Translations under genes and position numbers: made by a program | In this document: in pieces, positions 44,164-54,155 of the stretch | How the letters are laid out: each line of letters starts with the position of its first letter | Position numbering within the stretch: position 1 is the stretch's first letter | NCBI GenBank assembly: GCA_944385935.1 | Contig: CALWZC010000006.1 | Location: 81,769 to 145,768 of the forward strand | Direction of reading: 5' to 3' | Source: an uncultured Anaerofilum sp. | GTDB taxonomy: Bacteria; Bacillota; Clostridia; Oscillospirales; Ruminococcaceae | DNA: 64,000 bases | The notes under the pieces: model-generated | Told to the model about the DNA's origin: nothing | The model's input: the letters and a program-made list of their open reading frames with translations, nothing else | The model's database searches: none

Positions 44164-45567
44164 ATGAAGAACAGCGAAAAAACAATGGACCAAATTATTT
44201 CTCTGTGCAAAAACAGAGGATTTATTTATGCAGGTAGCGAAATCTATGGTGGATTGGCAAACAGTTGGGACTACGGCCCTTTGGGTGTAGAGTTTAAGAA
44301 CAACGTAAAAAAAGCATGGTGGAAAAAGTTTGTGCAGGAATCTCCCTACAATGTGGGGTTGGACTCTGCCATCATCATGAACCCCGAAACTTGGGTGGCT
44401 ACTGGTCATGTGGCTAGCTTTTCTGACCCATTGATGGACTGCAAGGAATGTAAGGCTCGTTTCCGTGCCGACAAACTCATTGAAGACCATGGCGGTCATG
44501 CAGAGGGAATGACCAACGAGCAAATGATGAGCTATATCCAGGAAAATGGCATTGTTTGCCCAGAGTGTGGCAAAGCAAACTTTACTGACATTCGCAAATT
44601 CAACTTGATGTTCAAAACCTTTATGGGCGTTACCGAGGATGCAAAAAGTGAGGTATATCTGCGCCCCGAAACTGCACAGGGTATCTTTGTAAACTTTGCA
44701 AATGTACAGCGCACCACTCGCCGCAAGCTGCCCTTTGGTATCTGCCAAATTGGTAAGTCTTTCCGCAATGAGATTACCCCCGGTAACTTTACCTTCCGTA
44801 CCCGTGAATTTGAGCAGATGGAGTGTGAATTCTTCTGCAAGCCCGATACCGATTTAGAGTGGTTCGGTTACTGGAAAGAGTATTGCAAAAACTGGCTGCT
44901 GGATTTGGGTATGCGTCCAGAGGATATGCGTCTGCGTGACCATGAGCCAGAGGAGTTGAGCTTCTATTCTAAGGCAACTACCGACATTGAATATCTGTTC
45001 CCCTTTGGTTGGGGTGAGTTGTGGGGCATTGCTGACCGTACCGATTACGATTTAGGTCGCCATAATGACCACTCTGGCAAGGTACAGGATTATTTCGACC
45101 CTGACACCAATACCCACTATGTACCCTATGTAGTAGAGCCTTCTCTGGGTGCCGACCGTGTTGCACTGGCGTTCCTGTGTGGTGCTTACGATGAGGAAAC
45201 CCTAGTAGATGACAAGGGCAAAGAGGACAAACGTGTGGTATTGCGTCTGCATCCTGCATTGGCTCCCTATAAAGCTGCTGTTTTGCCTTTGAGCAAAAAG
45301 CTGGGAGACAAAGCCACCGAGATTTGGCAGCAGTTGAGCAAAACCATGATGGTAGATTATGATGAAACTGGTTCTATCGGAAAGCGGTATCGCCGTCAGG
45401 ACGAAATTGGCACACCTTTGTGCGTAACTGTAGACTTCCAAACCGTTGGAGATGAAAACAGCCCTGCGGACAACTGTGTAACTGTTCGTGACCGTGATAC
45501 CATGGAGCAGGTTCGTATTCCCATCAGTGAGTTGGAAGCATATATCCAAAAGAAGATTGCATTCTAA
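44164..45567 (+). CDS. glyS: Glycyl-tRNA synthetase, homodimeric type
   Basis: Class II synthetase for tRNA-Gly of the one-chain type, 467 residues. Motifs are [20 protein letters not shown] near the start, motif 2 [11 protein letters not shown] with [14 protein letters not shown] before it, and motif 3 [16 protein letters not shown] text at [12 protein letters not shown]. The C-terminal anticodon domain follows. The ATG at 44164 is chosen because GGGGAG precedes it; an in-frame extension upstream crosses the promoter. The family occurs in Clostridia in place of the alpha2-beta2 enzyme. Confidence 0.96.
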   Translation: MKNSEKTMDQIISLCKNRGFIYAGSEIYGGLANSWDYGPLGVEFKNNVKKAWWKKFVQESPYNVGLDSAIIMNPETWVATGHVASFSDPLMDCKECKARFRADKLIEDHGGHAEGMTNEQMMSYIQENGIVCPECGKANFTDIRKFNLMFKTFMGVTEDAKSEVYLRPETAQGIFVNFANVQRTTRRKLPFGICQIGKSFRNEITPGNFTFRTREFEQMECEFFCKPDTDLEWFGYWKEYCKNWLLDLGMRPEDMRLRDHEPEELSFYSKATTDIEYLFPFGWGELWGIADRTDYDLGRHNDHSGKVQDYFDPDTNTHYVPYVVEPSLGADRVALAFLCGAYDEETLVDDKGKEDKRVVLRLHPALAPYKAAVLPLSKKLGDKATEIWQQLSKTMMVDYDETGSIGKRYRRQDEIGTPLCVTVDFQTVGDENSPADNCVTVRDRDTMEQVRIPISELEAYIQKKIAF

Positions 45568-45660
45568 AAAATTGCATTTTATGGCACAGGGTCCTTGTGG
45601 TATCAACGAGAGGTCTTGTGCCTGTTGCTGTATAAAAAGACAAAGAAAAGGAGAAAAAAC

Positions 45661-46902
45661 ATGAATCCAATACTAATGCAAAAATATGCAGATTTTGCTG
45701 TAAAAGTGGGTGTTAATGTACAGCCCGGTCAAAACTTAATTATCCAATGCCCTGTGGATGGAGCTGCTTTCGCTCGCGCTTGTGCAAAAGCTGGCTTTGA
45801 GGCAGGTGCAAAGCGTGTAGAGGTGCGCTACAATGATGAGCAAGTGAGCCGCCTGCAAATGGAGCACACAAAAGAAGAAGTGCTTTGTGATGTAAAGCCT
45901 TGGTTGTTGCGTAGCTATTTGGACTATGCAGAGGATGAAGGCAGCGTATGTATTTTGAACATTGTTGCCCGTGACCCTGAAATCTACAAGGGATTGGATG
46001 GAGCAAAAATTCAAAAGGCAATGCTGGCACAGCGTGGGGCGTTGAAGCCATGGCAAGAATATACTATGAACAGTTTGGTGCAGTGGTGTATTGTTGCTAT
46101 GCCCACTGTAGCATGGGCAAAAAAGGTATTCCCCGGCGTTTCTGATGAAGAAGCCGTGGAAAAGCTGTGGGCTGCTATTTTTGAGGTATGCCGTGTTACC
46201 GAGGACAAGGATGTGGTAGAGGAGTGGACTGCTCATATAGAGCGTACTGCTGCCCGTCGTGACCGTATGAATGAATTGGATTTGCAGAGCGTTCGGCTAC
46301 AAAGTGCCAATGGTACCGATTTGACCATCGGCTTGGCAGAAGATGCCATCTGGCAGGGAGCCAACGAGATGGCACACAATATTCAAGTGCCCTTTATTGC
46401 CAATATTCCCACTGAAGAAGTATTCTGTGCGCCCCACAAAGACAAGGTGGATGGCGTAGTAAAGAGTACCCGCCCCTATGTATACAATGGGGAAATTATT
46501 GAAAACTTTACTGTTGTATTTGAAAAAGGCAAGGTAATTTCTCACACCGCGGAAAAGGGAGAGGAACTGCTAGGCAAGCTGTTGGACAGCGACGAGGGAA
46601 GCCGCCGCATTGGTGAGATTGCGCTGGTGCCTGCCTCCAGTCCCATCCGTAAAAGTGGTGTTTTGTTCTACAATACCCTGTTTGATGAGAATGCTGCTTG
46701 TCATATTGCTTTTGGTCGTGGCTATCCTACCAACATCAAAGGCGGTACTGAAATGACCACAGAGCAACTGCTGGAAAAGGGATTGAATGACTCTGCTATT
46801 CATGAAGATGTAATGGTAGGCAGTGAGGACATGACTATCACAGGAATAACCAAAGACGGCGAAACCGTTGTATTGTTTGAAAAGGGCGAATGGGCATTTT
46901 AA
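45661..46902 (+). CDS. M29-family aminopeptidase
   Basis: Cytosolic metallo-aminopeptidase of the AmpS/PepS/aminopeptidase T family, 413 residues. Recognisable parts are MQKYADFAVKVGVNVQPGQNL at the start, the metal-site segment VFCAPHKDKVDGVVKSTRP, and ACHIAFGRGYPTNIKGG near the end. The closing segment IHEDVMVGSEDMTITGI takes the place of the family's HVDFMIG-type metal-binding stretch. AAAAGGAG lies 7 bases before the ATG at 45661. It releases N-terminal amino acids; exact specificity is not visible. Confidence 0.93.
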   Translation: MNPILMQKYADFAVKVGVNVQPGQNLIIQCPVDGAAFARACAKAGFEAGAKRVEVRYNDEQVSRLQMEHTKEEVLCDVKPWLLRSYLDYAEDEGSVCILNIVARDPEIYKGLDGAKIQKAMLAQRGALKPWQEYTMNSLVQWCIVAMPTVAWAKKVFPGVSDEEAVEKLWAAIFEVCRVTEDKDVVEEWTAHIERTAARRDRMNELDLQSVRLQSANGTDLTIGLAEDAIWQGANEMAHNIQVPFIANIPTEEVFCAPHKDKVDGVVKSTRPYVYNGEIIENFTVVFEKGKVISHTAEKGEELLGKLLDSDEGSRRIGEIALVPASSPIRKSGVLFYNTLFDENAACHIAFGRGYPTNIKGGTEMTTEQLLEKGLNDSAIHEDVMVGSEDMTITGITKDGETVVLFEKGEWAF

Positions 46903-48038
46903 TTCCCTTTCAAGGCACTCAGCAAAAGTTGCGACTGGACAGACCACTGGGGGCTGATATCCTCCGCATTGGTTCCATAGGCATTGTAGGATGGTTCCAT
47001 ATTTGGCAGCAAAGTTGGCTTCCTGCTGGAGAGTTGGATTTTCTTCCACGTAGCGGCTATGTGTGGGTGGATATGATGATTTTGCTTTCTGCCTTCTGTC
47101 TGTTTTTGCCCTATGCAACAGATAAGATACAGGGAAAAGAGTTCCGTTTTGCAGATGGGTTTTATTTCCGTCGAGCAATACGGATTTTGCCCGCCTATTT
47201 TGTGTGTCTAGCAGGACATTTACTAGTAGCCTTGGCACAAAACGGATGGAGCAAGACTTTGGGGTTGGACTTGCTTGCCCATCTCACTTTAACCCAAACA
47301 TGGTTTTTGCAAAGCTATTGGTTTACCCAACTAGGGGGAGCCTTGTGGACAGTGGCAGTACTGGCAGGGTTCTACTTGGTGTTTCCCATTGTGGCAAAAG
47401 CCATGTATACTGCACCAATCAAAACCTTTGGAGCAATGTTGGTGGTACAGATGTCTTTTACTCTTTGTACCTTGCCTTTGGAGGGAAATGAATATCGAAT
47501 GATGTTCAACCGTCTACCCGCTTTTATAGGAGTGCTGGGGCTGGGTATGGTTGTTGCATTGCTCTATGCAAAACTAGCCAATCTGTTGCAACAAAAATGG
47601 CGGTGGCTGTTTTTGTTGCTCAGTGTGGTTGTGCTGGCAGGGATTTTTGCCTTGCTGAAATATAGCTTGCTGAAAAGCGACAAAACCCAGCATTGGCAGC
47701 TTGCCGGGCGGATGCCTTTGGCGTTGCTGTTTGGACTGCTGCTTTTGTTTGTATGTCTGGGATTTGGGCAGGCAAAGCGAAAGGGCTGGATTGCCTTTTT
47801 GTCTGCTATGACATACAGCTTTTATTTGTGGCACCAAAGTATTGCTGTGTGGCTGAAACAGGCTAGAATCCCCTTTTGGCAAGGGGAGGTACCTCCAAAC
47901 CAACAAGGGGATTTGCCATGGATGAACCAATACAATCTTCTTTGTTGGTTGGTGGCTTTGGCTGTGGCGGCAGCCAGCCTTCTGTTGGTAGAGAAACCAA
48001 TTCTTAGGCTTTTTGCGCAGAAAAGTGGCAAAAAGTAG
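46890..48038 (+). CDS. Membrane acyltransferase, OafA/acyltransferase-3 family
   Basis: 382 residues with about ten TM helices. The family's N-terminal pattern is partly visible: ADILRIGSIGIVGWFHIWQQ (His of the catalytic H-x-W region), VDMMILLSAFCLF, and FYFRRAIRILPAYF. Such enzymes add acetyl or succinyl groups to cell-surface glycans or lipids. It starts inside the end of the aminopeptidase gene (12-base overlap) with AAAAGGGCGA upstream, so it is coupled to it. The link between the two functions is not clear. Confidence 0.85.
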   Translation: MGILIPFQGTQQKLRLDRPLGADILRIGSIGIVGWFHIWQQSWLPAGELDFLPRSGYVWVDMMILLSAFCLFLPYATDKIQGKEFRFADGFYFRRAIRILPAYFVCLAGHLLVALAQNGWSKTLGLDLLAHLTLTQTWFLQSYWFTQLGGALWTVAVLAGFYLVFPIVAKAMYTAPIKTFGAMLVVQMSFTLCTLPLEGNEYRMMFNRLPAFIGVLGLGMVVALLYAKLANLLQQKWRWLFLLLSVVVLAGIFALLKYSLLKSDKTQHWQLAGRMPLALLFGLLLLFVCLGFGQAKRKGWIAFLSAMTYSFYLWHQSIAVWLKQARIPFWQGEVPPNQQGDLPWMNQYNLLCWLVALAVAAASLLLVEKPILRLFAQKSGKK

Positions 48039-48078
48039 TCATAAAAGTGGAAAAAATCGGAACAATCCGCCAGATTGC

Positions 48079-48107
48079 TTGCATATTTTGGTAAGCTGTG
48101 GTATAGT
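48079..48107 (+). promoter_or_regulatory. Sigma-A promoter of the rimP-nusA-infB operon
   Basis: TTGCAT (48079-48084), 17-base spacer, TATAGT (48102-48107). Confidence 0.85.
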
Positions 48108-48134
48108 ATATACTGTACGATAGCACTTCAATGG

Positions 48135-48164
48135 AAAGTGGGCCGCAAGGTCCGCTTTTCTTAT
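48135..48164 (+). promoter_or_regulatory. rimP-nusA leader hairpin with GNRA loop (candidate attenuator)
   Basis: AAAGTGGGCC pairs fully (two G-T wobbles) with GGTCCGCTTT around the tetraloop GCAA, then TTTCTTATTT. It lies between the promoter and rimP with no gene before it, so termination here would limit the whole operon. In Bacillus subtilis nusA is reported to control itself through a NusA-dependent terminator in the corresponding leader; extending that to this site is inference. Confidence 0.65.
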
Positions 48165-48184
48165 TTCTCTGGGGAGGTTTGCAA

Positions 48185-48670
48185 ATGGCAAAGGGAAAAG
48201 GCGGTCAAAATACTGTAAAGACAGTAGAGGCATTGGTACGCCCTGTAATTGAAAATATGGGGCTTTCTTTGTGGGATGTTCGCTTTGAAAAGGAAGGGCC
48301 AGATTGGTTTTTGCGTATTTTCATTGACAAAGAGGGTGGGCTGGATATGCTTTCTTGTGAGGAGGCTACCCGTGCCATTAACCCAATTATTGACAAGGCA
48401 GACCCCATTGACCAAAGCTATTTTATGGAAGTGGGAAGCCCCGGTCTTGGTCGCAAGCTGACCAGAGAAGAACACTATACCGCTTTGCAGGGGCAGAAAA
48501 TTGCTGCTAGACTGATTCGCCCTGATGAACAGGGAAACCGTGAGTTGGAAGGCATTTTAAAAGGGCTGCAAGATGGAATGGTTACCTTGGAAACAGAACA
48601 GGGGGAAGTTTCTTTTGCACGCAATGCAGCCAGCTTTGTAAAGCTGTGTGACGACGAGGATTTATTCTAA
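48185..48670 (+). CDS. rimP: Ribosome maturation factor RimP
   Basis: 30S assembly factor needed for 16S maturation, 161 residues. Both domains are clear: an N-terminal domain with VRPVIENMGLSLWDVRFEKEG and FIDKEGGLDMLSCEEATRAI, then YFMEVGSPGLGRKLTREEHY, and a C-terminal SH3-like domain. GGGGAGG lies before the ATG at 48185. It leads the translation/RNA operon that runs to ribF. Confidence 0.96.
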   Translation: MAKGKGGQNTVKTVEALVRPVIENMGLSLWDVRFEKEGPDWFLRIFIDKEGGLDMLSCEEATRAINPIIDKADPIDQSYFMEVGSPGLGRKLTREEHYTALQGQKIAARLIRPDEQGNRELEGILKGLQDGMVTLETEQGEVSFARNAASFVKLCDDEDLF

Positions 48671-48742
48671 GCCAGCCTGTTGCAGGGTTGTGAAACAAAA
48701 AGAAAACCAAACAATAAACAGAAAGTGTGGATGAACGGAAAA

Positions 48743-49825
48743 ATGAATGCAGAATTTTTTGAGGCGTTGAACTTGTTGGAAAAAGAGAGGGGAATTTCTG
48801 GCGACTATTTGCTGGAAAAAATTAAAAATGCCCTCATTATTGCAGTAAAAAAAGACTATGATGTAGAGGATAGCAATGTTCAGGTGGACATTGACCCCGT
48901 AACTGCAAAATTTAGTGTGAGCTTGGTACAGGATGTAGTGGAGGAAGTAGAAAACCCCCACACTCAGATGAGCCTTGCAGAAGCACAGGAACGCCGCAAA
49001 ACCTACAACATTGGCGACCGTGTAATCACTCCCTTGAAAACCAAAGAAATTGGACGCATTGCAGCCCAGACTGCTCGCCACGTAATTCGGCAGGGTATTC
49101 GAGAGGCAGAGCGCAGCCAGCTTTATGCAGATATGCAGGGCAAAACCCATGAATTGGTGACCGCTACTGTTACTCGTGTGGATGAGAAAAAAGGCATTGT
49201 GGCTTTGGATATGGGCAAGGGTGAGGCAATTCTGCCCAAAAGTGAGCAGTTGCCCAATGATGAGTTCTTTGAAGGACAACATGTGAAGGTTTACATTTCT
49301 GATGTAGCTGTAACCGAGCGTGGTCCTCGCATTTTGATTAGTCGTACCCACTCCGGCATGGTAAAACGTATGTTTGAAATGGAAGTGCCCGAAATTTTTG
49401 AGGGTACTGTAGAAATCAAAGCCATCAGCCGTGAACCCGGCATCCGCACAAAGATTGCTGTATACAGCAAAGACCCCAATGTTGACCCTGTTGGCGCATG
49501 TATTGGTACTCATGGTGCCCGTGTAAGCCACATTGTAGAGGAATTGGGTGGAGAGAAAATCGACGTTGTTCCATGGAATGAAAACCCCGAATTGTTCATT
49601 GCAGCTGCCCTTTCTCCTGCAAAGGTGGTAAAGGTGGAGGTGCTAGACCCCGAAACCCGTGCTTGCCGTGTAACTGTGCCTGACCAACAGTTGAGCCTTG
49701 CCATTGGCAATAAAGGTCAAAATGCTCGTCTGTGTGCTCGTTTGACCGGCTATAACATTGATATTCGCCCCGAAAGCGGATATTATGGCGAGGACGAAGA
49801 GGAAACAGAGCAACCCCAGCAGTAA
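48743..49825 (+). CDS. nusA: Transcription termination/antitermination protein NusA
   Basis: RNA polymerase-binding factor controlling pausing and termination, 360 residues from MNAEFFEALNLLEKERGI, the usual family start; an ATG 12 bases earlier is also possible. Domains are the N-terminal RNAP-binding part (1-130), S1 (VTATVTRVDEKKGIVALDMG), KH1 (GACIGTHGARVSHIVEELGGEKID) and KH2 (LAIGNKGQNARLCARLTGYNIDI). It ends in a short acidic tail without the extra AR repeats of Proteobacteria. It may repress its own operon through the leader hairpin. Confidence 0.97.
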   Translation: MNAEFFEALNLLEKERGISGDYLLEKIKNALIIAVKKDYDVEDSNVQVDIDPVTAKFSVSLVQDVVEEVENPHTQMSLAEAQERRKTYNIGDRVITPLKTKEIGRIAAQTARHVIRQGIREAERSQLYADMQGKTHELVTATVTRVDEKKGIVALDMGKGEAILPKSEQLPNDEFFEGQHVKVYISDVAVTERGPRILISRTHSGMVKRMFEMEVPEIFEGTVEIKAISREPGIRTKIAVYSKDPNVDPVGACIGTHGARVSHIVEELGGEKIDVVPWNENPELFIAAALSPAKVVKVEVLDPETRACRVTVPDQQLSLAIGNKGQNARLCARLTGYNIDIRPESGYYGEDEEETEQPQQ

Positions 49826-49876
49826 CCAGTATGTTCCTGCTGTTGCCTCATCTGTAAAGGAAAGGAAGTGCTGAAG

Positions 49877-50161
49877 ATGCAACCTAAAAAAATCCCGGTG
49901 CGCCGTTGCAGCGGATGCGGAGAGGGAAAACCCAAAAAAGAGTTGGTTCGGATTGTTCGTACTGCTCAAGGGGAAATTAGTCTTGACCTAACCGGCAAAA
50001 AGTCCGGCAGAGGGGCGTATATATGCCCCAATGCAGAGTGTCTGACAAAGGCCCGAAAAGCAAAGCGTCTGGAGCGCAGCTTTCAATGTCCTGTGCCAGA
50101 GGAAGTATACCAGCAGTTGGAACAGCAACTAAAGCAAGGGGAGGGCAACCATGAACAATAA
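49877..50161 (+). CDS. ylxR: YlxR family RNA-binding protein (DUF448)
   Basis: 94-residue basic protein. The family mark is PVRRCSGCGEGKPKKELVRIVR, then GRGAYICPNAECLTKARK; four Cys form a likely metal site. YlxR is a nucleoid/RNA-binding protein always between nusA and infB in Firmicutes, and its exact job is not settled. I start at the ATG at 49877 because AAAGGAAAGGAAG lies at a proper distance; a GTG 9 bases upstream is too close to it. It overlaps the next gene by 11 bases. Confidence 0.92.
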   Translation: MQPKKIPVRRCSGCGEGKPKKELVRIVRTAQGEISLDLTGKKSGRGAYICPNAECLTKARKAKRLERSFQCPVPEEVYQQLEQQLKQGEGNHEQ

Positions 50162-50477
50162 CGGATTGCTTTCGGCACTTTCCCTTTGTCGCAAGGCTGG
50201 TGCTTTGGTAACTGGCTTTGACCCTGTGAAAGAGGCTGTCTTTTCGGGAAAGGCGGTATTGGTCTTGTTGGCTTCTGACCTTTCCCCAAAAACGGCCCTA
50301 CGGGTAAAGCGATTCTGTGAAGATTTTGTAGAATGTGCAGACATGAATCTTACCATGGAGGAGCTTTCCCCCATTACTCGAAAACCAGCAGGGGTGTTTG
50401 CAGTAACAGATGACAATCTTGCAAAGCTTTGTAAAGGCAAGCTGTCGGTAAAAAAGGAGGAATATGATGGAAATTAA
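50151..50477 (+). CDS. L7Ae-family ribosomal protein (YlxQ-like)
   Basis: 108-residue L7Ae/L30e-fold protein that binds kink-turn RNA. Typical segments are [42 protein letters not shown], and [16 protein letters not shown]. It lies in the conserved nusA-ylxR-ylxQ-infB order. Its 3' end overlaps infB. The physiological RNA partner of bacterial YlxQ is not settled. Confidence 0.92.
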   Translation: MNNNGLLSALSLCRKAGALVTGFDPVKEAVFSGKAVLVLLASDLSPKTALRVKRFCEDFVECADMNLTMEELSPITRKPAGVFAVTDDNLAKLCKGKLSVKKEEYDGN

Positions 50478-52797
50478 ACATAAATTGGGCGATGTAGCCA
50501 AACAGTTGAATGTACCAAACAAGAAAATTGCAGATTTGCTGGCAGAGTTGGGCGAGCAAAATGCAAAGCATACCACCGTTTTGGGCGAAAAAGAGATGAA
50601 CTATGTAATGGACCGTCTAACCGCTCAGAATAGTGAAAAGGACTTGGATGCATATTTAGGCAATGCACCAAAGCCAAAACCAAAGCCCAACGAAGTGTTG
50701 AAGCGTGCAGATGGCAGCGTGGTGGAAATTCCGCAAAAGAAACCTCGCAAAAAGCCACAGGCATCCAATTCTTCTGGTCAATCTCAACAGCCTGTTGTAT
50801 TGAAACGGGAAACCGTTACTGTTACTGTAGACACCCGCAGTGTAGATGTAAACCTTGACAAGTTCAACGAGAAATACAACGATTTGGCTGCTACCCGTCA
50901 GGTGGAAAACCGCAAAAAGCCTATGCCAGCTGGTAACAAACAAAAGTTTGGCAACAAGCAGAACAAAAACCGCCAGCAGTTCCAAAAGAAAAAGGAAACC
51001 GAGGCAGAGCGTTTGCAGCGCATCCAGTTGGAAAAGGCTCGTAAGGCACAGTTGAAGGTAACCATTCCCGACGAGATTACCGTAGGCGAGTTGGCTGCTA
51101 TGTTGAAGCAAACCGCAGCCAATGTTATCAAAAAGCTCATGAGCTTGGGCGTAATGGCAAACATTGGTCAGGTTATCGACTTTGATACTGCCGCCATTGT
51201 AGCCGAGGAAATGGGCGCAAAGGTAGAACGTGAAGTAAAGGTAACCATTGAGGAACGCCTGTTTGAGGTGGACGAGGACAAGGATGAGGATTTGCAGGAG
51301 CGTCCTCCCGTTGTTGTGGTTATGGGTCACGTTGACCACGGAAAAACCAGTATTTTGGACGCCATCCGCAAGAGCAACGTAACCGCAGGAGAGGCCGGCG
51401 GCATTACCCAGCACATTGGTGCATATCAGGTTACCGCTGATGGAAAACTTATCACCTTCTTAGATACCCCCGGACACGAGGCTTTCACCAGTATGCGTGC
51501 CCGTGGTGCAAACCTGACAGATATTGCTGTTTTGGTTGTTGCTGCGGATGATGGCATTATGCCTCAGACTGTAGAGTCCATCAACCATGCAAAGGCTGCC
51601 GGTGTTTCCATTATCGTTGCCATCAACAAGATGGATAAACCCACCGCTAACCCCGACCGTGTTATGGAACAACTTACCCAATATGAGTTGGTTCCTGAGG
51701 AATGGGGCGGCGATGTAATTTGTGTTCCCGTTTCTGCTTTGACTGGTAAGGGAATTAGTGATCTGTTGGAAAACATCAACTTGGTTGCTGAAGTAAAAGA
51801 GCTGAAAGCAAACCCCAACCGCCGGGCAAAGGGTGCCGTTATTGAGGCACGCCTAGACAAAGGACAGGGCACCATTGCTACCTTGTTGGTACAAAAGGGA
51901 ACCCTGCGCAAGGGCGATGTTATCATTGCAGGCACTGCTGTGGGCCGTGTGCGTACCATGAAAAACGACAAGGGCGTATTTATTGAGGAGGCAGGTCCCT
52001 CTACCCCTGTAGAGATTACTGGCTTGACCGAGGTTCCCGTAGCAGGTGACCTGTTTGATGCTGTTGAAGACGAGCGTCTGGCTCGTGAATTGGCTGACCG
52101 TCGTGCAGCCGAGGCAAAAGAGCAGCAGTTCCGCAACTACCAGAAAGTAACCTTGGATAATCTGTTCAGCCAGATTGCCGAAGGCGAACGCAAACAGTTG
52201 GATATCATTGTAAAAGCAGACGTACAAGGCAGTGCTGAGGCTGTAAAACAGAGCTTGGAGAAACTGTCCAATGACGAAGTGCGTGTAAAGGTTATCCATG
52301 CCGGTGTAGGTGCTGTGAACAAGTCGGATGTAATGCTGGCAAATGCCGGTAATGCTATCATCATTGGCTTTAATGTTCGTCCTGACCCAGTGGCAAAGGA
52401 AGAAGCTGCTCAGTGTGAAGTAGAAATGCGGATGTACCGTGTAATCTATGATGCTATCAATGATGTAACCGATGCAATGAAAGGTATGTTGGCTCCCAAA
52501 ATTCGAGAGGTGGAGCTGGGCCATGCAGAGGTTCGACAGGTATACAAAATCAGCAGTGTTGGTGTGGTTGCCGGCAGCTATGTACAAGGCGGAAAAATCA
52601 CCCGCAATGCAAAGGTGCGTGTTGTGCGTGATGGCATTGTAATTGCAGATGATGAAATTAAGGGCTTGCGCCGCTTTAAAGACGATGTAAAAGAAGTGGC
52701 ACAAGGATATGAATGTGGTATCAGCTTGGAAAAATTCAGCGATTTGAAGGAAGGCGATGTGCTGGAAGCATATATGCTGGAGGAGTATCGAGACTAA
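50467..52797 (+). CDS. infB: Translation initiation factor IF-2
   Basis: GTPase that brings initiator fMet-tRNA to the 30S subunit, 776 residues (short Gram-positive form). It shows an N-terminal IF2_N domain ([20 protein letters not shown]), a Lys/Gln-rich linker, and the second IF2_N at about 195-250. The G domain has [10 protein letters not shown] at about 286-295, DTPGHEAF and NKMD, followed by domains II-IV. Of two adjacent ATGs I choose 50467, as AGGAGG lies 6 bases upstream; the one at 50464 is only 3 bases away. Confidence 0.97.
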   Translation: MEIKHKLGDVAKQLNVPNKKIADLLAELGEQNAKHTTVLGEKEMNYVMDRLTAQNSEKDLDAYLGNAPKPKPKPNEVLKRADGSVVEIPQKKPRKKPQASNSSGQSQQPVVLKRETVTVTVDTRSVDVNLDKFNEKYNDLAATRQVENRKKPMPAGNKQKFGNKQNKNRQQFQKKKETEAERLQRIQLEKARKAQLKVTIPDEITVGELAAMLKQTAANVIKKLMSLGVMANIGQVIDFDTAAIVAEEMGAKVEREVKVTIEERLFEVDEDKDEDLQERPPVVVVMGHVDHGKTSILDAIRKSNVTAGEAGGITQHIGAYQVTADGKLITFLDTPGHEAFTSMRARGANLTDIAVLVVAADDGIMPQTVESINHAKAAGVSIIVAINKMDKPTANPDRVMEQLTQYELVPEEWGGDVICVPVSALTGKGISDLLENINLVAEVKELKANPNRRAKGAVIEARLDKGQGTIATLLVQKGTLRKGDVIIAGTAVGRVRTMKNDKGVFIEEAGPSTPVEITGLTEVPVAGDLFDAVEDERLARELADRRAAEAKEQQFRNYQKVTLDNLFSQIAEGERKQLDIIVKADVQGSAEAVKQSLEKLSNDEVRVKVIHAGVGAVNKSDVMLANAGNAIIIGFNVRPDPVAKEEAAQCEVEMRMYRVIYDAINDVTDAMKGMLAPKIREVELGHAEVRQVYKISSVGVVAGSYVQGGKITRNAKVRVVRDGIVIADDEIKGLRRFKDDVKEVAQGYECGISLEKFSDLKEGDVLEAYMLEEYRD

Positions 52798-52822
52798 GAT
52801 ACCAAAATAAAAAGGAGTCAAT

Positions 52823-53197
52823 ATGGCAAACAAAAATCAGGGGCGTTTAGCTGAGGATATGAAACGGGAGGTAATCTCCATTATCTCCCACATGAAAGAC
52901 CCACGCTTACAAGGTTTTTTAACCGTAATGCGGGTAGAAGTAACCCCAGACTTGGATGTGGCAAAGGTATATGTGAGCATGATGGGGCAACAGGGCAGCA
53001 CTGCCGAAGCCGTGCAGGCACTGAACAAAGGTGCAGGCTATGTGCGAACCGAAATCAGCCGCAGAATGCATATTCGCAAGGCACCCAGATTTGTATTTGT
53101 GGCAGACGATGGGGCAGTGTATGCTGCCCACATCAACCAGATTTTGGCAGATATTCACAAAAAGGAGAATGCCAAGGAGGAGCAGCCCAATGAGTGA
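52823..53197 (+). CDS. rbfA: Ribosome-binding factor A
   Basis: 30S maturation factor with a KH-like fold, 124 residues. Family segments are GRLAEDMKREVISIISHMKDPRL, TVMRVEVTPDLDVAKVYVSMMG, and GAGYVRTEISRRMHIRKAPRFVF. AAAAGGAG precedes the ATG. Its end overlaps the DHH gene by 8 bases. Confidence 0.97.
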   Translation: MANKNQGRLAEDMKREVISIISHMKDPRLQGFLTVMRVEVTPDLDVAKVYVSMMGQQGSTAEAVQALNKGAGYVRTEISRRMHIRKAPRFVFVADDGAVYAAHINQILADIHKKENAKEEQPNE

Positions 53198-54155
53198 AAC
53201 GCTGGACCTGACGGAGGTTCTGGGTAGGCTGTTGCGGGCAGAAAAAATTCTGCTGCTGTGCCATAAAAATCCAGATGGAGATACTTTGGGGAGTGCGGCA
53301 GCACTGTACCATGCACTAAAACGGTTGGGAAAACCAGAAGTGGCAGTGCTCTGTGCAGACCTGATTCCCCCACGGTATGACTATATGCAGATAGAACTGT
53401 TCCAAGGACAGTTTGAACCACAGTATGTAGTGGCAGTGGATGTGGCAAGTATTCAGCTATTTGGTGATTCGGTGCGAGAGTATGCCCAAAGGGTAGACCT
53501 GTGCATTGACCACCATGGTTCTAATTCTGGCTATGCAGATGCACTGTATTTGGATAGTAGTGCTTGTGCCACAGCAGAAATTATCTATCAGCTTATTTGT
53601 AAAATGGGTGTAGAAATTGATGGTGTGCTGGCAGATTGTCTATACACAGGTATTTCTACCGATACGGGGTGTTTCCTATTTGGAAATACCTCTGCCCGCA
53701 GCCATGAAATTGCAGCCCGTTTGATGGAAGCTGGTGCCCGTGTACGGGATTTGAACATGATTCTGTTTGAAACCAAAAGTCGGGCAAGGCTTGCCATTGA
53801 GAGTATCGCTTTGTCTAATCTGGAATATCATTTCCAAGACCGTTGTGCTCTTATCTATATGACGTGGGAACAAATAGAGAGCACTGGTGTAGAAACCAGT
53901 GATTTGGAAGGTTTAACCAGCTTGCCCCGTCAGATTGAAGGGGTACAGGTAGGAATTACTCTGCGGCAACAGCCTTCAGGCAGCTATAAAATTAGCGTGC
54001 GAACCCAGCCGGGTGTAGACGCTTGTGCCATTTGTACCCGTTTGGGTGGTGGTGGTCACTCTATGGCTGCCGGTTGTGAGTTGGTAGGCGGTTTGGATAA
54101 TGCCAAACAAGCCATTTTAGCAGAGGTGGAGCGTGAACTATGCAGGGAATCCTGA
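53190..54155 (+). CDS. DHH/DHHA1 phosphoesterase, NrnA-like
   Basis: 321-residue manganese-dependent phosphoesterase. In Bacillus, NrnA degrades nanoRNAs and dephosphorylates 3'-phosphoadenosine 5'-phosphate. Motifs are HKNPDGDTLGSAAAL (motif I), a central Asp (VVAVDVAS), DHHGSN (the DHH motif), and C-terminal GGGGHSMAAGCE of the DHHA1 domain. The ATG at 53190 follows AAGGAGGAG and overlaps the rbfA stop. Its place between rbfA and truB is common in Firmicutes. Confidence 0.94.
   Translation: MSETLDLTEVLGRLLRAEKILLLCHKNPDGDTLGSAAALYHALKRLGKPEVAVLCADLIPPRYDYMQIELFQGQFEPQYVVAVDVASIQLFGDSVREYAQRVDLCIDHHGSNSGYADALYLDSSACATAEIIYQLICKMGVEIDGVLADCLYTGISTDTGCFLFGNTSARSHEIAARLMEAGARVRDLNMILFETKSRARLAIESIALSNLEYHFQDRCALIYMTWEQIESTGVETSDLEGLTSLPRQIEGVQVGITLRQQPSGSYKISVRTQPGVDACAICTRLGGGGHSMAAGCELVGGLDNAKQAILAEVERELCRES

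Noticed and set aside
51853..52833. 326-residue minus-strand frame opposite infB
   Set aside because: It is a reading-frame shadow of the highly conserved IF-2 coding sequence.
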